This document shows positions 1-10,884 of a stretch of 64,000 nucleotides of DNA, piece after piece. Each line of letters begins with the position of its first letter. Position 1 is the stretch's first letter. The position numbers and the translations under genes were made by a program. This DNA is from Saussurea involucrata (lineage: Eukaryota > Streptophyta > Magnoliopsida > Asterales > Asteraceae): positions 16,611,301 to 16,675,300 of the forward strand of contig CM066325.1 of assembly GCA_033807775.1 (NCBI GenBank). Direction: 5' to 3'. A model generated the notes under the pieces. It had not been told where the DNA came from, did no database searches, and saw only the letters and a list, made by a program, of their open reading frames with translations.

Positions 1-207
1 ACTTGGACTTATGGCATTTTAATTAATTTCCCTATAATTTATTATTATATAAAAATCGTGAAACACGTGATTTTATAGATTTTGTAGTTGTAATGAAATA
101 AAATTAAATGTGACTTTATTTATACATAAGAAATCATTTTTTTTGAACCAATACTTAGGAAATCATTTTATAAACCAATTTTTAAAAACTTCTTACGTTA
201 GGACTTA
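1..207. other. AT-rich spacer
   Basis: I see no gene, repeat boundary or RNA gene in this stretch. It is AT-rich and ends in the TTA that forms the left target duplication of the MITE beginning at 208. Confidence 0.5.
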
Positions 208-582
208 GAGCATCTCCAACAGCTTTCCTATTTTTTGAGAAAATAGAGAATATAAGAATTTTGTCTACTTTTGCTCTAACAGCTTTCCTAAAACTATCTC
301 TAGAATGGAGAAAGTAACAGAGAAAAGAGTTTTCTCCAAATAAATATGGAGATAACCCCAAAAATGATTACTAAATGGAAGCATCAATAGAAATCTTTGA
401 AAAAAAATATATTTAGAGAAAGAAATAATATTTTAATAGATGAATATAATATTTTAATATTATAATCAATTTTTTTTCTCTAAAATAAAGAATCTGTTGG
501 AAATGAATGTAATTTTTTTTAGAGATTTTGCATTTTGATTCTCCATTTTAGAGAAATTTTAAGAAATATGTTGGAGATGCTC
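208..582. mobile_element. Tourist-like (PIF/Harbinger) MITE
   Basis: A 375-bp non-coding element with terminal inverted repeats: it begins GAGCATCTCCAACA and ends in the complement TGTTGGAGATGCTC. TTA lies directly left (205-207), and TTA lies one base beyond the right end (584-586), which fits the PIF/Harbinger TTA duplication. The interior is AT-rich with repeated TTTAGAGAAA-like blocks that pair across the element. A second, truncated copy of the same family lies in the opposite orientation at 4106. There is no coding capacity, so mobilisation would need a transposase in trans. Confidence 0.8.
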
Positions 583-861
583 TTTAGGAACCTGGTAAGT
601 AAATAAAGTAAATTATAAATTGTATTACCATTTATCAACAACTTTAATTCTTATTTTATACTAATTACAATTTAATCTTGTCAATCTATTTTACTTTTGG
701 TCCCTCTACTTCAGTTTTATTAAAAAAAGCATTATTTAAGGAAACTTTTGATCTTTTGTTATTTTTTTAATTTGTAATTAAAAAACCATATATATATATA
801 TATATATATTATAACATATGTTATTATTATTGTTGTATAATTATATAAATTATGTAATATT
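583..861. other. AT-rich spacer with (AT)n
   Basis: No gene is recognised. A short TA dinucleotide run lies at about 788-811. The rest is low-complexity AT-rich sequence between the MITE and the LINE fragment. Confidence 0.5.
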
Positions 862-1850
862 TTTTGAAAGGTAAAATTTATTAAGAAACCAATCAAAATA
901 ATCAGGACTACACAAAACCAACAAAGAGAAGCCAAAACCTCTATCTATAAGGCATAGAAAGGAGGGAGACTACAAACGAACCCAAGCCCACACAACACGC
1001 CTAACAAAACGAAAGAAACAAATGAAAAACACGCCACCAACCGAGACCAATTACCATGAAAAACAATCATTCGAGTTACAACACCATAACACCCAAAAGC
1101 CAGAGAAGCTTTGGCACGATGGGACAACCAACCAAAAAAAGGCAAGTTGGATGTCGATCAACAAGTCTTCACCACCACGAGAACCAGGGAACAATAGCTT
1201 ATTTCGGAATCTCCATATCGAGTAAAGGGTGATCCAAACAACGGTTGTCCATAACTTACTCGTTGGGAAGTTCGCTTATCTCCAACTTGTGAACTTACCC
1301 GATACAAGGCTATATGATAGTACCCAATTTTTCTTCGGCCAAAGTGAAAATGTCTGAAACCAAAGTAATAACATGAGGGGCGAGGTCCCACCACTTCAAA
1401 ATTTTGCCCCACAAGGCCACATCACCGATATCAGAGAGATGCAAAAGAATGGTCCATCGATTCGACGACGCTATCACGATGGGGGCAAAGGACCGAGTGG
1501 CGGTCAATCCCCATCTGATCGAGTCGAAGTCGAATCGGAATTCTCCCAAACTTTAGCCGCCATATGAACATACAAACTTTGGGAGGAACAAGCTTGCTCC
1601 AAGTGGTAGGCACACTGCCTATCGAAGAAGTAGAAGAGGTAGAGTCAACTGAATCTTTAATGTACCTCACGGAAAAATCTCGATCATTGCTAAGCCACCA
1701 AAAATAGCAGTCACTCTGATAATTAAAAGGTCTAACGTTGCGAATGAGCTCCTCCAACTCCCGCCACTCCCTTGAAGCCCCAGCCCGAGGTGTACAACGT
1801 CAACCCTCATACCACTCCCAACCCCCGTTACTCCAAAAAATACGATTTCT
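862..1850 (-). mobile_element. 3' fragment of an L1-type LINE
   Basis: On the minus strand, 1757-1431 encodes a piece of the zinc-binding domain that follows the reverse transcriptase of plant LINEs. Visible are the WWLSNDRDFSV segment, a KLVPPKVCMFIWR core (the usual pattern is W..LVP.KV..F.WR), LRLDQMGI, and a Cys-His stretch. A frameshift then moves the match to 1549-1310, which contains GKILKWWDL. The likely 3' UTR runs down to about 862, where the minus strand ends in an A-rich run. The copy is 5'-truncated and frameshifted, so it is an old dead insertion. The family is clear from the motif order; the exact ends are not. Confidence 0.7.
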
Positions 1851-1966
1851 AATCACGATCTCTTTTCGACTTTCGAGACTAAACAACCTTGAAAATTTAT
1901 CACAAAGACGAAAATCACATAACCTTCTATCTTTCCAATGTAATATTTTTTCATATTACATTTACC

Positions 1967-1997
<31 letters not shown>

Positions 1998-2354
1998 ACT
2001 TAATATAAATATACCAAACTCAAAAACATCTGATCATCTCCGGTGACAATCACTCCCACCCCCATCCACTATTCTGTTTTGTTTCTATTTTATAGATGAT
2101 CTTGACAAATAGTCAAATACTCAGCTTCATTCAACTAATTCAATTAATATTTAGAATTAATTTTGTGAAAAATGTGATAAAACTAAACTACATTAATTAA
2201 TAATTTAGATATTCGATAATTAAACATGGACTCTATAAATTATTTCAAATTCAATAATTTAGTATTACATTAAAAATGTTACAACTCCAATTTAATATTA
2301 ATGTGAATTATCCTGCTCCAAAATCAAATAATGCTCTTGATAAATAAATAAAGA
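1851..2354. other. AT-rich spacer with TA microsatellite
   Basis: Nothing gene-like is seen. A TA/TG dinucleotide run spans about 1964-1998. The rest is AT-rich. Confidence 0.5.
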
Positions 2355-2357
2355 TTA

Positions 2358-2838
2358 GAGCACCCACATAGGGCTTTCAATATGAATTGCATACGGTCCC
2401 TATGTCAGTAATTGAAAGCCACGTCAGATTTGGATTGCAACACTTGCTGTTGATATTGCAAGTCCACGTCATCCAATCTTTTCATTTTCTATTTATTTAA
2501 ATAGATTAAATTATAATATTAAATGGTTATTGAAAACAATAAACTTTATAAATATTAATATGAATTTATTTTTAATTAATTAAATTAACTTTAACCATCA
2601 AAATTAATAATTACTTAAAATTACTATTATACATAATAATTACTTAAAAGAATTTTATATATTATGTTATATTAATTAAAAAATAAAATGTATATAATAA
2701 TTTATAAAGTAATTAATAAATGTTATAGTGGGGACCACTTTTGAAAGTGTAGGTGGATTGCATGTGTATGAAAGTTAATTGAAAAAGCTAATGTGGCACA
2801 ATTGAAAGTGTAAATGAATTGCAGGGATGTGGATGGTC
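2358..2838. mobile_element. Tourist-like MITE with TTA duplication
   Basis: The element starts GAGCACCCACATAGGG and ends GGGATGTGGATGGTC, imperfect inverted termini. TTA flanks it on both sides (2355-2357 and 2839-2841). The inner part repeats short TTGAAAG and TTGCA blocks near both ends, arranged inversely. It is 481 bp, non-coding and AT-rich. TIR plus TTA places it in PIF/Harbinger; I see no transposase remnant. Confidence 0.75.
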
Positions 2839-3012
2839 TTAGTCGATGCACACACAAACTGATCCAAACATAAAAATCGTTTATTAAACCACAAAATTCA
2901 TCACACAAGTAATTTAATATTGGTTTAAATCTACTTTATCTCTTAATATAATAATCGACATCCAATGTGCTTTAATTTCTAATACTATATTATATTGAGT
3001 CTTGCATTTAGG

Positions 3013-4072
3013 CAGGGCCGTTCCCCGGGAGGGGGACCGGACATACGCCCAGGGCTCAAAGAAAATAGGGGGTTCAATTTTTTTTTAAGTATATGCTATA
3101 ATTAATAGTTAAAAAAGTTTGTAAATAAAAATGATAAAAAAATCAGTATATAATAGAACTAAAAAAGAATTTAGCATTATATTAAGGGTCCAAACATGTA
3201 TTGATTAATTACACTGAGCAATAAAACTTGTAAAGGTTAATTGGTCTTTCATTTTATAGTATTGCTTATTATTTCTCTAAGGTTTTTTATCTAGTACTAA
3301 TATCTAAAAACTATTTTTGCCTAGAAACCTTGATATATACTCCATTACTCATCTTTCACATACTCTTTTGATTATTTCATCTGCGTGAATTTTATTTTTT
3401 AGAATATAATCGATTCGTTATTAACTAAGAAAACCCCTACATTTGGAAAACAATTACCAACTATATGAGACGACCCAACTTATATCTATATTTAGTATTT
3501 CAAAACTATCTTATTCTTTTTTCCATACATTATTGACTCTTTGTTATATAATATTGAGTGCATGAATCTTAGGTACACTCTTATCTCTAGAATAAGAATA
3601 AGATCTTAAACTATAACCAACATGGACTTTTGATTTTTAGATTGATGATTCTTAAAAAGTTTGTTTCAACTGTAAAAGTTTAAAATGGTGATGAAAACCA
3701 TTAACATTGGGTAACATGTTGAAACTCAATTGATTTATGTTGATTTACTTAAAGTGTTACTCTGAATGGTCAACAAAATGCCCTCAAATGATTTTAATCT
3801 ATATATTAAAGATATATCATAATATGTCTTTGATAGTAAAGCACATTGACGATCTTATGTAAAAATGATATGATAGACAATATTAATTTAGAAATAATTA
3901 TTGATTGATCTTGCGCTAGGAATAGAAGGAAAATCGATTTTATATAAATTAGTATTTTTTTAATTCAAAGTTATATTTGATGATATAAATAATATATTGA
4001 AAAAAATCGTAGTTATCAAGGGTCTATTTTTACATCTCGCCCATGGCCTATAAAATGTTAGGAACGGGACTA
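3013..4072. mobile_element. Non-autonomous hAT element with 8-bp duplication
   Basis: The termini are CAGGGCCGTTCC at the left and the complement of TAGTCCCGTTCC at the right. The 8 bases outside are CATTTAGG (3005-3012) and CATTTAGA (4073-4080), matching at 7 of 8, the length expected for hAT. The 1060-bp interior is AT-rich and stops in all frames. The left subterminal region holds CCCAGGGCTC and the right GCCCATGGCC. A related right end appears near 62460-62520. Confidence 0.7.
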
Positions 4073-4105
4073 CATTTAGAACAATTAACATAGTAACATA
4101 GCTTA

Positions 4106-4386
4106 GAGCATCTCCAACAGATTCTCTATAATTTTCTAAAATAGAGACTTAAAAGTCAAAATCTCTAAAATGAACTACATTTAGCTCCAACAAATTCTCT
4201 ATTTTAGAGAACTCAACATCCATTATATTATTAAAATATTATTCAAATTTATCATCCCAATACATTTTTTAAAAAGAATTTATATAAAATAATGACAACT
4301 CAATCCTATTGGTGGGAATGAATAAAAAAGTAATTTCTCTCTCCATCTAGCAAGTTTTAGAGAATTCTCTAAACTTGAAGTTTTCT
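4106..4386. mobile_element. Truncated Tourist-like MITE (same family as the one at 208)
   Basis: It starts GAGCATCTCCAACAG after a TTA (4103-4105) and aligns over about 280 bp with the reverse complement of the MITE at 208-582, including the TTAAAATATTATTCAA region. The matching far terminus is missing: the sequence stops at about 4386, where retrotransposon A begins. The missing end is not found beyond the other side of element A (after 21114), so the junction is not a simple insertion into an intact MITE. Confidence 0.7.
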
Positions 4387-4419
4387 CTAAATCCCTTAAA
4401 CTAAGGCTCTGATACCATT
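4387..4419 (-). other. Stray primer-binding-site segment outside the 3' LTR of A
   Basis: This 33-bp stretch contains the complement of TGGTATCAGAGC (4406-4417) and matches the sequence left of the 5' LTR at about 19439-19470. A 3' LTR should be followed by host DNA, not by primer-binding-site sequence. GTTTT occurs just outside on both sides (4380-4384 and 21115-21119), separated here by two bases; this could be the target duplication or chance in AT-rich DNA. Confidence 0.75.
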
Positions 4420-6192
4420 TGTAACAACCCGAAACGTTACCAGGCAATTCATAAATAAAGATTCCCAAAATCGGGTCCCAATTACATAACATAAATTGTC
4501 ATTGCTGAATAAATAAGGTCTGATATATTCAAAATTTGACAGCGGAAGACATTCTATCCACAGCCGAGACCTTCTATCTATGCAATCCATCAAAACTATG
4601 GGGCTTCGTGCTAAGGCTTCCGACTCCTAGCTCAAGTCATCTCCTTACCCTTGCTTGAAGTACCACTAGCGCGCTTCCCTGAAAATGGTTTAGTTTTGGA
4701 AGGCGAGGGTTAGACCATACGGTCTAGTGAATTCCCTCCGAAAACAAACTTAAATTTCAAAATATAAATCATTTCATTACTAAATCATACATGTCATCAT
4801 ATAACATTACATACAGGGGTACTTGCACGGTGTTCAAGGATCGTACCTAACAAAACAACGACCGGGGCCCAAGCAGACTCCCCTCTCGCCTCATATCGGG
4901 GCCCAAGAAGACTCCCCTCTCGCCTCATATCGGGGCCCAAGCAGACTCCCCATTACCCGCGTAGGGAGGAAGCGAATACTACCCTACCGGTTTCCAATAA
5001 ACTCCCAAGGGACCATCGGATCCCGAGGTACACTGATCCCACCGTACAACCCAACTCCACATAATATATACACCTAGTCAGCAATAGATCATAAAGCGCG
5101 TAATCTCGATAAACAATTTCGTAAGATTAAATAAGCCTTTGTAAGAAAACGTACTTTCATAGAGGATTTATCAAACTTGTGGATAATTGTACTCATAAAC
5201 ATACCATGATCAGTTAAAAGAATTAGCATTTCATTTCACGTAAAATGGTTAAGGGAACTCACCTGGTTGCAGTGGTTTTCCTAAACACGCGTCTCAACCG
5301 AACCGAACACACACCTAAAGCATACAGTACATTACGGTTAGAGACAAACCCAACTGACCCTATAACTTACTCCGAGTCCGGAGCCTACCATCCAGTATCC
5401 CCTTCCGGAATCCCAAATCCGGGACCCGGTCTCCAATTCCGGAAATCCATACCGGAATCCGGTATCACTCCTGGAATCCCTTTTCGGGATCCGGACCTCA
5501 CTCCCGAAATCCCTATCCGGGATCCGGTATCACTCCCGGAATCCCTATCCGGGATCCGAACCTCACTCCCGGAATCCCTATCCGGGATCCGGTATCACTC
5601 AACCCGGAACTTCACTCCGGAAGTCCCAAATCCGGAATTTCAATCCGGGATCCGACCTTCTATCCCGGAATAGGTGATTTCCAGGCTGTCGAACCAAATC
5701 CCAAAATCTCTTCGATTAGATTAAATCCAAGGTTTTTAGAACAAAATCCTTCTTCATAAAATGCTAAGATTACTCCCTATACCTCGTATACTCCCCCAAT
5801 CAGACAATCCAACCTCTTAACAGTCTGAAATAGAAGAAATTCACCATTTTCATTCTTTCATACCAAAAATACAGTTCAACATTAAGACACCCAATGCCTT
5901 GATTACTACGATCACCACTAGACAGAACATAAAGGAAAGGAATCGATTGCTTACCAAAATGGAGCTTTCTAGATCGAAATCGATGCTAAATGCAGTTCTT
6001 CCTCTTCCTCTCCCTTTCTCGTTTCTCTTCTCAGCCGCCAACACCAGAAATTTGAAATAAATGAGAAAACCTAGAGATCTGCTCCCTTAAATGTCTTTCA
6101 TTTATTGCAAAAAGGCCCCTCCCCAATTTTTCCTTATTTAAACTTTGGCCACAACACTCTCAAACCTTTTGATAGAAAAATCGGTTGTTACA
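4420..6192 (-). repeat. 3' LTR of element A (1773 bp)
   Basis: Bounded by TGTAAC at the left and GTTACA at the right. It is a diverged copy of 19471-21114 but longer, mainly because a block around GGGGCCCAAGCAGACTCCCC is present three times (about 4861-4955) instead of once. A CCGGGATCC-type degenerate repeat cluster fills about 5395-5665. The hairpin core TAGACC/GGTCTA lies at 4711-4726. Short open frames inside the LTR are repeat shadows, not genes. Confidence 0.9.
5395..5665. repeat. CCGGGATCC-rich repeat cluster in LTR of A
   Basis: Short, partly palindromic units built on CCGGAAT and CCGGGATCCGG recur at 20-35 bp spacing. The right LTR holds the corresponding cluster at about 20355-20605 with fewer units. 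It lies upstream in the LTR in element orientation and is the most GC-rich part of it. Its function is unknown. Confidence 0.75.
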
Positions 6193-6212
6193 ACACTCCC
6201 CCCTTAAAAGAA
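6193..6212 (-). other. Polypurine tract of element A
   Basis: On the minus strand the sequence before the 3' LTR is CTTTTAAGGGGGGAGTGT. A purine-rich tract in this position primes plus-strand DNA synthesis in LTR retroelements. Elements B and C have similar tracts. Confidence 0.7.
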
Positions 6213-6301
6213 TTTCGTCCCCAGAATTCCTTAATGGAAAAAGATGCGGGTACTTTGCCCTCATCTCTGATTCCAATTCCCGCCTCTTGACCTTTATGAT
6301 G

Positions 6302-9300
6302 TCACCATTGAACTTTTATAAGACTGGTCTTCTTGTTCCTCAATTTCCTCACTTTAAAGTCCGAAATGGCCTCGGGTTCTTCCACAAAATTTAGCTTCTC
6401 GTCTACCTTTACGTCCTTTAGCGACACGGTCTTTCCCACATCCGCCAGACACTTCCTCAGATTTGAGACATGAAACGCATTGTGTATACCTCGTCGCTCT
6501 TCGGGCAAGTCTAATCTATAAACCACTTCCCCAATTCGTTCCGTGATTTCAAACGGTCCGATATAACGCGGACTCAACTTTCCTTTTTTTCCAAAGCGTA
6601 ACACTCGCTTCCATGGAGATACCCTCAACAACACATTCTCCCCGACCTGAAATTCTATGTCTTTCCGCCTTTTATCCGCGTAACTCTTTTGTCGGTCCCG
6701 AGCCACCTTTTACTTTTCCCGCACCTGAACTATTTTGTTTGAGGTCATTTGTACAATTTCTGGCCCAGCCAGCTGCCTTTCTCCCACCTCATTCCAACAC
6801 AAAGGTGTTCGACATTTCCTACCATAGAGTGCCTCATACGGCGCTGCCTTGATGCTCGAGTGATAACTGTTGTTGTAGGTGAACTCGAGCGGTAAGTGTT
6901 TCTCCCATGAGCCTTGAAAGTCCAGGGCGCATGCCCTTAACATATCTTCCAGCGTTTGGATCGTCCGCTCGCTCTGACCGTCGGTCTGAGGATGATACGC
7001 GGTACTCATCTTGATTGTGACCCCATTTCCCTTTGGAAGCTCCTCCAAAACGCAGAGGTAAACCTGCTATCTCGGTCCGACACTATTGACGACGGTACAC
7101 CGTGACGGGTTACCACCTCATCGATGTACAACTTTGCTAGCCTTTCTAACGAGTAAGTTTCCTTCATGGGTAAGAAGTGCGTCGATTTCGTAAGCCGATC
7201 CACGATTACCCATATTGCGTCGTAACCCTTCGGGGTCCTAGGCAAGTGGGTTACGAAGTCCATCGTAATTTGATCCCACTTCCACATAGGTATCTCTAAT
7301 GACTGAAGCTTTCCATAAGGTCGCAGATGTTCGATCTTTACCTGGGAACATGTCACACACCTTTCTACAAAATGGGCTATGTCCTTCTTCATCCCTGGCC
7401 ACCAGTAGTCTTGACGTAGATCCTCGTACATTTTGTTAGTTCCTGGATGAATCAAATACTTTGATTTGTGGGCTTCTTCCAAAATCACTCTCCTGAGCTC
7501 CCCAAGTTTCGGGACCCAGATCCTCCTGCTAAGACATTTCATCCCTCGACTATCTTCCACTAACGATGTTGTTTGCCCTACCATCCTTTCTTTCTTGAGG
7601 TTTTCAGTTGCCAGCGCTTCAGTTTGACATTTCTTTAACTCGGCTAACAAATTATATGTCACTTCGGCTCTCATGGCCACAATGGTGGGAGTCTCGCTTC
7701 TTTCCTTTCGACTCAATGCGTCAGCCACCACGTTTGCCTTTCCTGGATGATACTCAATCTTGCAATCGTAATCTGTCAGTAGCTCGATCCACCTTCTTTG
7801 GCGCATATTCAACTCTTTTTGATCAAAGAGGTGACACAGACTTTTATGATCCGTGAAGATCTGACACTTTGTCCCATAGAGGTAATGCCGCCAAATCTTC
7901 AGAGCGAAAACCACAACCGCCAATTCTAAATCATGAGTGGGGTACCGAACCTCGTGATCCTTCAACTGTCGGGAGGCATATGCGATCACCTTTCCACATT
8001 GCATTAGTACACATCCCAATCCCAGCTTCGACGCATCACTAAATACCACGAAGTCGTCAAAACCGTCCGGTAATGACAACACCGACGCGCTACTCAGCAT
8101 ATCCTTCAGCTTCTGAAAGGCTTCTTCTTGAGCCTCTGACCAGGAGAACTTAACACTCTCCTTGGTTAAAGAAGTCAATGGCGTGGCGATACGCGAAAAG
8201 TCTTTTATGAACTTTCGATAGTATCCCGCCAATCCGAGGAAACTCTGAACTTCTGACGGATTTCTTAGGCTGCTCCCAATCTCGGATGGCCTCAATCTTA
8301 GACTGATCTACCATTATCCATTTCCTAGACACCAAGTGTCCGAGGAACTGCACTTCCCTTAACCAGAATTCGCACTTAGATAACTTCGCATACAGTTTCT
8401 CTTGCTTCAATAACTCTAGGATCGTCCGAAGGAGGCCTTCGGGGTCCTCCTCCGACCTTGAAAACACTAAAATGTCGTCTATAAACACGATCACGAACTT
8501 GTCCAAATAAGGTTAGCACACTCAATTCATCAGATCCATAAAAGCCACTGGGGCATTGGTTAGCCCGAATGGCATCACCAAGAACTCGTAGTGTCCATAC
8601 CTGGTCCTAAAAGCGGTTTTCGGTACGTCCTCCTCCCTCACCTTGAGTTGGTGATAGCCCGACCCCAAGTCTATCTTAGAGAAATAACTGGCTCCTTGCA
8701 ACTAATCGAATAGGTTGTCGATTCTCGGTATAGGATACTTGTTCTTGATCGTAACCTTGTTGAGCTCACGGTAATCTATGCACATTCGCATGGTACAGTC
8801 CTTCTTTTTCACGAATAGTACTGGCGCTCCCCACGGAGACGTACTCGGTCTAACGAATCCCTTGTCTAGCAGCTCCTGCAATTGAGTCATCATTTCTTTC
8901 ATCTCGGAAGGCGCCAACCTATAAGGTGCGCGGTCGATTGGTGCAGGTCCAGGCACCAAGTTGATTCTGAACTCGATCTGGCGATCCGGGGGTAGACTTG
9001 TCAAGTCATCCGGAAATACCTCCGGGTATTCACTTACCACTCGCACATCCTCCACCCCCCGCTTCTCCTTTTTAGCGTCCACTACGTACGCTAAAAATCC
9101 TTGACAACCCTTCCTTAAGCATCTAGTAGCGTTAATCACCGAGATAAGGCTAGTCTTCATGTCTCGATGATTCCCATAGATCACTACAGAACCCCTATCA
9201 GGTAGCTGAACCCGAACTAGCTTCTTGTTGAAACGATACTAGCATTATTCCTAGCTAGCCAATCCATACCCAACACCACATCAAACTCTCCCATTTCCAT

Positions 9301-10884
9301 GGGATATAACTGCATAGGCACCAGACTTCCCTCTATGTCTATGACACAATCCTCTATCACATCCCTAATGTACACACGATTATCGTCAGCAGTTTCTACC
9401 TCTAATGCTCTCTCCAAGCGTCTAGGCCTTACCCCCAAACATTTCATAAAAGCATGCGATACAAAAGAGCGATTTGCTCCCGAGTCAAACAACACCTTGG
9501 CATACAAAGAGTTCACCAGAAACGTACCTGCCACAACATTCGGGACTTCCTCCGCCTCCTTTGTCGTCATGTGGAATGCACGCCCCTTCGGGCGCGCCTG
9601 CTCCGCTTTCTTGTCATTCCGTTTTCCATCATGACGTTCACCATACTGAGCTGGTCCTCCCTTCTTCAACTATGGACAATCATACCGCATGTGACCAGTA
9701 GCCCCACATTGAAAGCACATTTCCCACTAGGACAGTCCTTTGACATGTGACCGGGCAATCCACACCGGTAACAAGATCTGGACCCAGACATACACTCTCC
9801 CCGGTGCACACGGTTACACTTCCCACACGGTTTGTTGAACACTTCTCGGTTCCCACGATTCTCTGGCCTAAACACTTTCCCTTTTCTCGCATCATTTCCC
9901 GGTCCATCCCACTTGCGTTTCTCCCCGCTTCTCTCAGAAATATGACGGTTCTTTTCCTTCTCGGTCAACTTGGCCGAATTGATGGCCGCTTGAAAAGTAG
10001 TGGGGTTTCTTGTTAGGACCAGTTCCCTGATGCTACCCTTCAATCCATAAATGTAGCGTTCCACTCATCGCTCCTCCGTCGGCACATACAGTTCTGCGAA
10101 ACGGGATTTCTCGATAAACTTCAATGTGTACTCCCGCACCGATAACACTCCCTGCTCCAAACCCAGGAATTCTTCCTCCAGTTTCTTTACCGCCGCAAGC
10201 GGGCAGAACTACGCCCTAAACTTCTCCACAAAAATCCCCCAGTTCATCTTCTTAGCCGTTGACGACCCCTTCCCTTCGGTCTCAGCGTCCCACCAGTACA
10301 TTGCATCTGACTTGAGCATGGATAGAGCGAACATCACCCGATCCCCGTCCGCACACTTGCAAGTATCAAAAACCAGCTCCATCTCTCGGACCCATTTCAT
10401 TGCCAAGACAGGGTCGCACTCCCCCTTGAACGTAGGAGGCTTACACGAGGCAAACGTCTTGTAGTTGCATCCTTTAGCTGCAGACACATTCACCACTAGC
10501 GGGGTCGACTGCGAATGACTCCCCGTACCAGTTACCAGCAAACTTGACAACCCCGCGCTTTCTTGGTTCTCATTTGCCTCTTTACTCCCAGACACTGACT
10601 GATCCTGCTTGGCAAGGAGAGTTTGCAGAGTTTCCTGAATTTTTCCTAGCTCGACAGCCAGATTCTCCCGAGTCACAAATGTAGATCCGTGGCCCCGTCC
10701 GCGACCCCCTGGCTGGTTACACCCCTTACAGTAGCCGAACTCTCCTGCTGAGACACTTCCTGATTAACTGGGATCTCCACACTTCATGCCCTACGGCTCA
10801 CTCGTGTCGTCCTTCGGATTGGGTTTCCCCCATCCCCTTCCACTTGTGTAGCGGCTCGGCGGGGCGTTCTCCCTCGGCCCCTAC
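6302..10884 (-). pseudogene. Broken gag-pol polyprotein of element A (main part)
   Basis: Reading down the minus strand: gag (10884-10209), a CCHC knuckle starting CYRCGLPGH (10064-9666), protease with the DSGA active site (9669-9217), RT from MRMCIDYRELN (9184-8702) through FIDDILVF (about 8506), RNase H starting SDASKLGLG and the integrase HHCC zinc site and D,D,E core (8295-7006, then 7048-6710), and a chromodomain-like tail (6706-6302). Stops and frameshifts separate at least seven pieces. The N-terminus is displaced to 19045-19179 by the insertion of B. In an intact relative this would be one polyprotein of about 1550-1600 residues. It cannot make a complete product. Confidence 0.88.
10880..10884. 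repeat. Target duplication CCTAC (left) of element B
   Basis: CCTAC directly precedes the left LTR of B and is repeated at 19045-19049 after the right LTR. A 5-bp duplication is normal for gypsy integrase. It shows B inserted into the gag of A. Confidence 0.95.

Noticed and set aside
5245..5673. 142-codon Pro-rich frame in the LTR of A (also 20227-20748)
   Set aside because: Result of the CCGGGATCC repeat cluster; not conserved between the two LTRs because of indels.
10209..10884. Host gene with zinc knuckle and protease domains
   Set aside because: All such frames fit the gag-pol order of elements A-D between LTRs with a primer-binding site and polypurine tract.
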